Source of the DNA: an uncultured Ruminiclostridium sp.
GTDB lineage: Bacteria; Bacillota; Clostridia; Oscillospirales; Ruminococcaceae
Assembly (NCBI GenBank): GCA_934462775.1
Contig: CAKSIR010000008.1
Location: forward strand, 1 to 32,007
Reading direction: 5' to 3'
DNA length: 32,007 nucleotides
Shown: piece after piece, positions 7,991 to 13,384 of the stretch
Numbering within the stretch: position 1 is the first letter of the stretch
Layout: each line of letters opens with the position of its first letter
The notes under the pieces: model-generated
Database searches by the model: none
What the model saw: the letters and a program-made list of their open reading frames with translations, nothing else
Told to the model about the DNA's origin: nothing
Made by a program: the position numbers and the translations under genes

Positions 7991-9355
7991 TTATCCTTTT
8001 TTCTTCTTCTTTTTGTCGTTTTCTCTGCGGGGCTGTCTTATGTGGTAGCTTTCCGCAAGCTTGGTTTCCATGCTGACTGCGGTGCGGTCCTTTTCATGCT
8101 TTTCGTGGAAAAGTTCGTCGCGCAGGGAAGTCATAAAGCTTGGACGCTCCTTCTTTATGCGCGGTTTTTCCTCAGAATTTCCCGTAAAGCCCCATTTTTT
8201 GCGGTTAATCTTGGTAACCTTGTTGTCGATGGGCGGCATATTATAATTAGTTGGCGGCACAATAATTTCCATAGTGTCCGTAAGCTTCGGGGTTTTTCCC
8301 GCCTGAGCGTCCACCTTGACCTTTTCAAAAAGACCTAAGTGGGATTTCAGGTAAGCCGCCGCCTTTTTCAGCGCGGATATTATTCCTGCCGCAAAGCTGT
8401 CCAGATGCACCGAAACCGCGTTCGCAAGGAGCAGGACGAACACGAAGCTTGCCTCGACCTTGCCGAAATGCCTGAACACGACCGCAAGCACGCCGATAAG
8501 CATACCGTAAAGGATTTTGGCGAAACGGGTTTTCGGAATGGTCTGAGGGTCGCTTGCGAGGAAGATGAAGCCGAACAGCAGATAGCCGCTGATAAGCTCG
8601 ACGATTATTGCGCTGCTGATATTGTCGTAAACAGGGAAAATCCATGACACGGCGCCGAAGGTCAGCAGTCCCGCCGCAGTAACAGAAACCGAAAGGGAAC
8701 GGCGGCACAGCAGAATAATCCCGCACACGGTCAGCACGAAAACGTGGGTTGTGCCGATCGGACCGAGGAAGTTGCCTAAAAGCACGTCGATGGTTGAAAT
8801 GCTCTGGGCGTTTCTCATTTTCAGCAGGAAGCTCTCAAGTCCCGATGAAAGAGGGGCTGAAACCGCGCCCCAAAGCTCCAGCTCCGCTCCCGCCTTTGGA
8901 TAAAGCAGCATTTTTTCGGGGTAGCAGATAACCAGAAACGCCAGCGAAACGCAGGCGGGGTTGAAAATGTAGTTGTCCTTGCCGCCGAAGATGTGCTTTA
9001 CGCCCATCGCCAGCGCCGCGCCGAAAATCACCATGCCGTAGTCGATGCTCGCAGGCATCATAAGGGCGATGCAGAAGCCTGTGGCAAAGGTGGAAAGGTC
9101 CTTCGGGTTGTAGGTTTTTCTGCTGAGCTTGCAGCAGATATAGTCCGAAAGCATACAGAACGCAATGGAAACAAGCACGATTATGAGCGCTCTTACGCCG
9201 CTTTTCCACACTGCCATTACGGTAAGGGCGGAAAAGCAGATAAGCTGGTCGAGGTAAATATACCTTGGCTTTTTAGGTGCTTTTTTCTCGCGGACGCGTT
9301 TCGGCTTATACTTTTTTACATCGGTATCGATTGTCAATGCCTGAGTTTCTGACAT
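7991..9355 (-). CDS. RnfD/NqrB-like membrane protein with basic C-terminal tail, no FMN-attachment motif
   Basis: A 454-residue protein. After a basic N-terminus (1-33) come about nine or ten hydrophobic helices (35-330). The family signature is clear: NPKDLSTFATGFCIALMMP, then FGGKDNYIFNPACVSLAFL (123-141), matching the G-x-G-x-N-x-FNPA loop of RnfD/NqrB. The covalent FMN site of the family (S-G-A-T before TPL) is not found; the equivalent stretch reads about NAQSISTIDVLLGNFLGPIG (182-201). A tail of about 120 charged residues ends in six lysines and glycine, unlike ordinary RnfD. The ATG at 9355 has AGAAAGG 14 bases away, so the start is less sure. No rnfA, B, C or G is nearby. Confidence 0.75.
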   Translation of the reverse strand: MSETQALTIDTDVKKYKPKRVREKKAPKKPRYIYLDQLICFSALTVMAVWKSGVRALIIVLVSIAFCMLSDYICCKLSRKTYNPKDLSTFATGFCIALMMPASIDYGMVIFGAALAMGVKHIFGGKDNYIFNPACVSLAFLVICYPEKMLLYPKAGAELELWGAVSAPLSSGLESFLLKMRNAQSISTIDVLLGNFLGPIGTTHVFVLTVCGIILLCRRSLSVSVTAAGLLTFGAVSWIFPVYDNISSAIIVELISGYLLFGFIFLASDPQTIPKTRFAKILYGMLIGVLAVVFRHFGKVEASFVFVLLLANAVSVHLDSFAAGIISALKKAAAYLKSHLGLFEKVKVDAQAGKTPKLTDTMEIIVPPTNYNMPPIDNKVTKINRKKWGFTGNSEEKPRIKKERPSFMTSLRDELFHEKHEKDRTAVSMETKLAESYHIRQPRRENDKKKKKKG

Positions 9356-9358
9356 AAT
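9331..9358 (+). promoter_or_regulatory. Predicted sigma-A promoter for the mecA-like gene, overlapping the rnfD-like start codon
   Basis: TTGTCA at 9331-9336 and CATAAT at 9353-9358 are each one base from consensus, separated by 16 bases. A transcript from here would start near 9365, about 30 bases before the ATG at 9395. The -10 hexamer includes the bases complementary to the ATG of the divergent rnfD-like gene (9353-9355). Confidence 0.55.
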
Positions 9359-9394
9359 ATATGAAATAACCTTTCTGTTTAATAAGGAGGTATT

Positions 9395-9988
9395 ATGAAA
9401 ATAGACGTACTGTCGGGCAGCACCGTTAAAATAACCCTTTCGGGAGGGGACATGAGGGACTATGACGTGAAGTACGAAAGCCTTTCGCGGAAAAGTCCCG
9501 ACACAAAGCGGCTGCTCGGAGAAGTCCTCAAGGCGGTGAGCCTTGAAAGCGATATGTTCTTTGACGCAAACGCCGACCGCCTGTTTGTCGAGGCGTTTCC
9601 GCGGAGTGACGGCGGCTGTATGCTGTATATTTCCAGTCTTGAGGAGGAGGAGAAGTCCGCCCGTCCGAAAAGGGGCAGGACTGCGGCGCAGGCTCCGACA
9701 ACGCTTGTATGCGGAGTGGAGGAGGTCGGGGCTCTGGGCAGTCTTTGCCGAACGCTGTGCCTGCTTAAGGAAAGGGAGGGCGCGCGGTTCAGCTCCGCAG
9801 TGTACAGCTGCGGGACGGGGTTCTGCCTGACGGTTGAGCCTGAGGGCTGCGCGGCAAGGCTGGAAGCGGTTTTGAGGGAATACGGCAATGTGCGCTCCGA
9901 CAGCCTTTCGGCGGCAGGATTGCGGGAACACTGCGCAGAAATCGCGGTTGGAAACGGTGCTGAAACCATAGCCGACTGCATCGGTTAG
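9395..9988 (+). CDS. MecA-like ClpC adaptor protein
   Basis: The 197-residue protein fits MecA in size and two-domain layout. The N-terminal domain (about 1-88) reads like MecA: a short strand MKIDVLSGSTVKITLSGGDM, a helix, then RLFVEAFPRSDGGCMLYIS. A charged linker (about 85-105) follows, and a C-terminal domain (106-197) with the family's helix-strand order, including a segment similar to the YSCGTGFCLTV strand pair. MecA brings substrates to the ClpC unfoldase; in Bacillus it degrades ComK. The ribosome binding site AAGGAGG is ideal. It is divergent from the rnfD-like gene with only 39 bases between the start codons. Target unknown; note a ComEA-like gene 7 kb away. Confidence 0.72.
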   Translation: MKIDVLSGSTVKITLSGGDMRDYDVKYESLSRKSPDTKRLLGEVLKAVSLESDMFFDANADRLFVEAFPRSDGGCMLYISSLEEEEKSARPKRGRTAAQAPTTLVCGVEEVGALGSLCRTLCLLKEREGARFSSAVYSCGTGFCLTVEPEGCAARLEAVLREYGNVRSDSLSAAGLREHCAEIAVGNGAETIADCIG

Positions 9989-10112
9989 GCGCAGCTGTCC
10001 ACATTACTATATATAATACACAGTATAGCAGAAAACGGCGGTATTTGCAATAGGCGGGGAGATAAAAGTGGGGGCAGGCGATTGGCTGCGGATATGACAA
10101 ATTATTAACAAG

Positions 10113-10312
10113 CACGTCTAAAAACTTGCCACCGGCAACTTTTTAGAGGCGTTATAGCGTAAGGCACAGTGTTGCAGGAGCGCTTTTTTTCTTGAAAAAA
10201 GCGCCCCCGCACCCCCTGCAAAAAATCGCCTTGTCATGGGATTCCGTTTTCTGCGGAAAACGGCTTAGGACTCTGTCCTAAGAACCTGCAAGCCTTTGAA
10301 AAGGCTTGACCT
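10113..10312 (+). repeat. Structured intergenic repeat, copy B (five hairpins)
   Basis: This fills most of the 411-base gap between the convergent mecA-like gene and the 75-residue gene. Hairpin I: TCTAAAAA 10117-10124 and TTGCC 10126-10130 with GGCAA 10134-10138 and TTTTTAGA 10140-10147. Hairpin II: GCGCTTTTTT 10180-10189 with AAAAAAGCGC 10195-10204, enclosed by TTGCAGG 10172-10178 / CCTGCAA 10215-10221. Hairpin III: CCGTTTTC 10244-10251, loop TGCG, GAAAACGG 10256-10263. Hairpin IV: CTTAGGAC 10264-10271 with GTCCTAAG 10275-10282. Hairpin V: CAAGCCTTT 10289-10297 with AAAGGCTTG 10300-10308. Order, orientation, loop sequences and spacing match copy C. In 9989-10112 I see nothing beyond an AT-rich dyad near 10009-10028. 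Confidence 0.88.
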
Positions 10313-10375
10313 AAACTTTTTCTCTTTGGCAAAGGCTGAAACTTTTTTCTCTTTGGCAAAGGCTGAAACTTTTTT
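10313..10375 (+). repeat. Short tandem duplication next to repeat copy B
   Basis: Two direct repeats of 26 and 27 bases (10313-10338 and 10339-10365) plus ten bases of a third (10366-10375). The unit has the form AAAC, a T-run, then CTCTTTGGCAAAGGCTG, and contains the palindromic core CTTTGGCAAAG. Copies differ by one T, as expected from slippage. Confidence 0.85.
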
Positions 10376-10399
10376 CAAAGCCGCAGCCTTTCCCGCCGC

Positions 10400-10627
10400 T
10401 TAATTCATTTTGTATATGCCTTTTTCTTCTCCGCTGATAAACGCCATTATTTTGTCAAGCTCGTCCAGCGCCTTATCCTCATTCTCATACACTCCGACTG
10501 TAATCGATGTTCCTAAGTTGTTCATCGCAATTATTCCTGCCTTATTCCTGCCGCCAATCACCTTTGTAACTTCAAACCTTGAGCAATACATCAGCAGCTT
10601 TCCATTCTGCGCAAGCACCCAAATCAT
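10400..10627 (-). CDS. 75-residue hypothetical protein coupled to the ABC permease
   Basis: A small soluble protein of three or four short strands followed by a helix: MIWVLAQNGKLLMYCSRF, then GRNKAGIIAMNNLGTSITVGVYENEDKALDELDKIMAFI, ending IYKMN. The strand-strand-helix pattern (display of a value, I-x-V-G-x-Y, E-x-x-A-x-x-x-L-D-x-I) recurs in short proteins of Clostridia and their phages, but I cannot assign a function. Its ATG (10625-10627) overlaps the TGA of the permease gene (ATGA), so it is translated with the transporter. It could modulate the transporter or be an unrelated last gene. Coding potential is supported by the overlap and clean frame. Confidence 0.7.
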   Translation of the reverse strand: MIWVLAQNGKLLMYCSRFEVTKVIGGRNKAGIIAMNNLGTSITVGVYENEDKALDELDKIMAFISGEEKGIYKMN

Positions 10628-11439
10628 AACGCGGCGTCCTTTCCCTCGTTGTCGATTTTCTTCGCGTTCTGCACAAACAGCGTCACAAAGAAGAATATCA
10701 GCATCAATATCACCGTTATTGCAAGGCTGCCTGCTAAATTCAGCCAGTCTGTTTCTTCCCCCAGCGGCATTCCTATCGCCATTATTTTAAGGGAAAACGG
10801 ATTGAAGCGATCCGCGTTGAAGCCGCTCAGAATCAGCGGGATAATCGTTGACAGCACATAAATTATCGCCGCGCTCAGTCCGCCTCTGCCTGTGCAGATT
10901 CCCGCCATAAGCATAGCCGTCACAATAAACGCCATGTACAGACCTGCCAGCGCTCCCGCGCCTGTCACCGTCGCCCAGTCAATCGCTCCGCCAAGCAGCA
11001 GGAGCGACGTTAATCCCGAGATAAGCGACGCCGCAAAGACTGCCGCAAAGGCAAAAAGCGGATAGAAAACAAACTTCGGCAGCGTGTAATTCATCGGCGT
11101 AAGTCCTGCGCAGGAGGGGATAATTACCGAGCGCTTTTTCTGCTCGCCCCCCGCCGTTGACATCATCAAAAGCAGCAGAATAAGGCTGCCGCTGGCAGTA
11201 ATGTCCGAAATCGCGCCCGTAACGCCTGTGTTTGCGTCAATATCGCTTATTCCCAGCGTCTGCTCAAAAATAGCGCCTGTCGCCTCGCTGTTGTCCATTG
11301 CCTCCGCAAACGCTCCTGCCATCTTGAAAATCAGCGGGTCAAGAATTGCGAAAACCACGAATGTTATAAGTATTCCCCACATTTTGAAGGTTCGGGAAAA
11401 CAGTAAAAATTCCTTTTTTAAGCCTGCTTTAATCTGCAT
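10624..11439 (-). CDS. ABC-2-type transporter permease
   Basis: A 271-residue membrane protein with about six helices and no soluble domain other than a short loop (residues about 40-75) after TM1. That shape, a start with KAGLKKEFLLFSRTFKMWGI just before TM1, and a later GEQKKRSVIIPSCAG loop are usual for ABC-2 permeases paired with a single ATPase. It begins one base after the stop of the ATPase gene. The substrate cannot be read from the sequence. Relatives of this layout export small peptides or antibiotics, or act in envelope stress. The downstream 75-residue gene overlaps its stop. Confidence 0.88.
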   Translation of the reverse strand: MQIKAGLKKEFLLFSRTFKMWGILITFVVFAILDPLIFKMAGAFAEAMDNSEATGAIFEQTLGISDIDANTGVTGAISDITASGSLILLLLMMSTAGGEQKKRSVIIPSCAGLTPMNYTLPKFVFYPLFAFAAVFAASLISGLTSLLLLGGAIDWATVTGAGALAGLYMAFIVTAMLMAGICTGRGGLSAAIIYVLSTIIPLILSGFNADRFNPFSLKIMAIGMPLGEETDWLNLAGSLAITVILMLIFFFVTLFVQNAKKIDNEGKDAAL

Positions 11440-11440
11440 C

Positions 11441-12337
11441 TCAGTTCACCGTCCTTAAAAATACGTCCTCAAGGCTTGGTCTTGAAACCTCGATTTTCCG
11501 CGGTACAAGATTGTTTTCCGCAAGGAATTTAACAAGGTATCTGTTCGTTTCCTCAGGATTTGCCGTGCGAAGCACAAAGTTGCCCGTTTTTTCGTAGAAA
11601 TCCACCTTGTCCGCAAACTCAACCGCCTTGATTTTAGCAGCCGTTTCCTCGTTCACGTCGAAAAGCTGCAATGTAATTCCGTTGTTGGTGTCCCTGCCGA
11701 TTATCTCGTCAATCGTACCCTCAACCGCAAGTCTGCCGTCCCTCATTATGCCTATTCGGTTGGAAACGCGCTCAACGTCGCTGAGAATGTGCGTGCAGAG
11801 CAGAATTGTCGCGCCCGTGCCGGTAAGGCGCTGAATTATCTGCATTACCTCCGCCCTTCCCTCGGGGTCAAGCGCGGAGGTCGGCTCGTCCAGTATCAGC
11901 AGATCGGGACTGTCAAATATGGCAGCCGCAATGCCCAGACGCTGATTCATGCCGCGTGAGTAGCCCTTTATGCGGCGCTTTCCGCCGTCTATCATGCCCG
12001 TTATTTCAAGACATTCGCAGATTCGCTGCTTTGCATTGCCCTTGAAATTTGCGCAGGCGGCAATGTACTCCAGGTACTCGTAGCCGTTCATGTAGCCGTA
12101 AAGGGACGGCGTTTCGGGCAGATAGCCGATTTTTATCCTGTCGTCAGGATTTTCGCCCAGAATAATTTCGCCCTCGTCCTTGGGAATAATGTTGCACAGA
12201 ATGTTCATTGTAGTGGTTTTTCCGCAGCCGTTTCTGCCTAAAAAGCCGTACACATCGCCCTTGTTAATGGTCATGTCCAGACCGTCAAGAACGTTGAAAT
12301 TTCCGTATTTTTTTCTAAGACCTGAGATTTTAACCAA
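11441..12337 (-). CDS. ABC transporter ATP-binding protein
   Basis: A 298-residue ATPase of the ABC-2/antibiotic exporter type. Walker A is GRNGCGKTT (34-42), the signature SRGMNQ (127-132), Walker B LLILDEPTSALD (146-157) and the H-loop in LLCTHILSDVE. A C-terminal domain of about 80 residues, typical of DrrA/CcmA-like exporters, ends RKIEVSRPSLEDVFLRTV. It energises the membrane permease encoded one base downstream. It is the first gene of a three-gene operon with its own consensus promoter (12401-12429). A palindrome overlapping the transcription start suggests repression by a regulator that is not encoded in this window. Confidence 0.93.
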   Translation of the reverse strand: MVKISGLRKKYGNFNVLDGLDMTINKGDVYGFLGRNGCGKTTTMNILCNIIPKDEGEIILGENPDDRIKIGYLPETPSLYGYMNGYEYLEYIAACANFKGNAKQRICECLEITGMIDGGKRRIKGYSRGMNQRLGIAAAIFDSPDLLILDEPTSALDPEGRAEVMQIIQRLTGTGATILLCTHILSDVERVSNRIGIMRDGRLAVEGTIDEIIGRDTNNGITLQLFDVNEETAAKIKAVEFADKVDFYEKTGNFVLRTANPEETNRYLVKFLAENNLVPRKIEVSRPSLEDVFLRTVN

Positions 12338-12382
12338 TTTTCCACACCCCTTGTTGAATTATGTTAATATTGTCCTGCCTTG

Positions 12383-12397
12383 GTAAATTTGATTTAC
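12383..12397. promoter_or_regulatory. Operator-like palindrome O1 (GTAAAT-TTG-ATTTAC)
   Basis: A perfect 6-3-6 palindrome located 3 bases downstream of the -10 element of the ABC operon promoter, over the expected transcription start. The same palindrome with a different centre occurs at 12534-12548. Position suggests a repressor site. Confidence 0.7.
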
Positions 12398-12400
12398 TTA

Positions 12401-12429
12401 ATTATACCACTTATCTTTTGCAATGTCAA
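12401..12429 (-). promoter_or_regulatory. Consensus sigma-A promoter of the ABC operon
   Basis: On the minus strand TTGACA (12429-12424) and TATAAT (12406-12401) are both perfect, with a 17-base spacer. The 5' leader would be about 60 bases. Confidence 0.88.
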
Positions 12430-12454
12430 TAAGCAGCGCATAACTTACGTCAAA

Positions 12455-12525
12455 ATTATGCAGAAATGTTTGCATAATTACAGGCGGTAATACGCGGATT
12501 TAAGTTTATACGGTAAGTTTAACCG
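12455..12525. other. Further dyads upstream of the ABC promoter
   Basis: Between the two operators lie a perfect 8-bp inverted repeat ATTATGCA (12455-12462) / TGCATAAT (12471-12478) and a shorter CGGT...ACCG dyad (12511-12525). The gap 12338-12635 holds no gene; besides these sites and the promoter I see nothing else in it. Confidence 0.45.
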
Positions 12526-12533
12526 ATTTGAAT

Positions 12534-12548
12534 GTAAATCAGATTTAC
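12534..12548. promoter_or_regulatory. Operator-like palindrome O2 (GTAAAT-CAG-ATTTAC)
   Basis: Second copy of the 15-bp palindrome, identical in both 6-bp arms to O1, 151 bp away centre to centre and about 105 bp upstream of the -35 element. Two identical arms in one intergenic region make chance unlikely. Confidence 0.65.
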
Positions 12549-12635
12549 TGCAAGTGACAAAAAACGTCCTTTTCGCCTGCGGTACAGTTGAAAGCTGTGG
12601 AAAACTATGTTGAAAAGGTGGAAAAGCCGAAAACC

Positions 12636-13034
12636 TTACCATACAGGCGGCGCGCCCTTGTTTACGCCGATTATTCCGCCCATTCCGCCCGTAATCAGCG
12701 CTACCAGCGACTTTGAGAAAACCTCGCCGCCTGTGAAGTTTCCGCTGAAAAAAGTGCCGATAAGGCAGAGCGCAAGCATGATAAGCGCCGCTTTCAGCCC
12801 GCCCTTAAGTCCGCTGCGGCGGCGGAATTTGCCCACCGTTATCCCCGCTCCAAGGCAGCCGCACCCAAGCGCCAGCAGCCCCATAAAGCCGCTCATGCTC
12901 TTGTCCGCTCCCATAAGCAGCAAAATCAGCGCCAGCAGCAGCGACGCGGCGATTGACGCAAGGCAGCCCACTACTGCCGCCAGAATGTAAACTCTCAGCC
13001 TCCGCATAATAGGCGGCGACGACTTACGAATCAT
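12636..13034 (-). CDS. TIGR04086-family small membrane protein
   Basis: A 132-residue protein with four hydrophobic helices rich in Gly/Ala/Leu. The central GFMGLLALGCGCLGAGITVGKFRRR block and the repeated layout (two helices, basic loop GKFRRRSGLKGGLKAAL, two helices) match the TIGR04086/YrzE family of Firmicute membrane proteins of unknown function, about 120-130 residues long. The ATG 13034 has AGGGGGTG five bases upstream. It is transcribed toward the ABC operon, whose promoter region lies beyond its stop. An 8-bp dyad CGCTCTAT/ATAGAGCG (13091-13117) lies upstream near its probable promoter. Confidence 0.72.
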   Translation of the reverse strand: MIRKSSPPIMRRLRVYILAAVVGCLASIAASLLLALILLLMGADKSMSGFMGLLALGCGCLGAGITVGKFRRRSGLKGGLKAALIMLALCLIGTFFSGNFTGGEVFSKSLVALITGGMGGIIGVNKGAPPVW

Positions 13035-13122
13035 AAAAACACCCCCTGTTCAGTATATGAGCTTGTTTTCGTCATTAGAATAATTTTGCGCGCTCTATTA
13101 TAATAGTATATAGAGCGACAGC

Positions 13123-13346
13123 GTGTCGAAAAACTTGCCACCGGCAACTTTTTCGAGGATTTTGCTGCGAAAATTTTTCACTTGTGGGGCGCTTTTTTTC
13201 TTGAAAAAAGCGCCCCACGCCCCTGCAAAAAAGCGCCTTGTATAAGGATTTCGACTTCTGCGGAAGTCGACTTAGGGCTTTGCCCTAAGTACCCACCACC
13301 TTTTGAAAAAGGTGGACGAAAACTTTAAATTTGACTTTTTCGACAC
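13123..13346 (+). repeat. Structured intergenic repeat, copy C (five hairpins, terminal inverted repeats)
   Basis: Hairpin I: TCGAAAAA 13126-13133 and TTGCC 13135-13139 with GGCAA 13143-13147 and TTTTTCGA 13149-13156. Hairpin II: a 14-bp stem 13185-13198 / 13204-13217 closing the loop TCTTG. Hairpin III: TCGACTTC 13251-13258, loop TGCG, GAAGTCGA 13263-13270. Hairpin IV: CTTAGGGC 13271-13278 with GCCCTAAG 13282-13289. Hairpin V: CCACCTTTT 13296-13304 with AAAAGGTGG 13307-13315. The copy is bounded by GTGTCGAAAAA (13123-13133) and TTTTTCGACAC (13336-13346), an 11-bp terminal inverted repeat. It fills the gap between the TIGR04086 gene and the cardiolipin synthase gene, on the opposite strand to both. 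Confidence 0.9.
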
Positions 13347-13350
13347 ACTG

Positions 13351-13383
13351 AAAGCTGCTTTTGAAAATCAAAAGCAGCTTTTT
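13351..13383. terminator. Long hairpin terminator downstream of the cardiolipin synthase gene
   Basis: AAAGCTGCTTTTGA (13351-13364) pairs perfectly with TCAAAAGCAGCTTT (13368-13381) around an AAA loop. It lies just past the minus-strand stop codon. On the plus strand it is followed by a T-run, so it may also stop transcription leaving repeat copy C. Confidence 0.75.
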
Positions 13384-13384
13384 G

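Noticed and set aside
7991..9931. 646-residue reading of the rnfD-like gene
   Set aside because: The first 192 codons overlap the mecA-like gene on the other strand, have no family similarity and no ribosome binding site; ATG 9355 gives a normal RnfD-like start.
10005..10030. TATAAT at 10012-10017 as a plus-strand promoter
   Set aside because: No -35-like hexamer at 16-18 bases upstream, and it falls in an AT-rich dyad.
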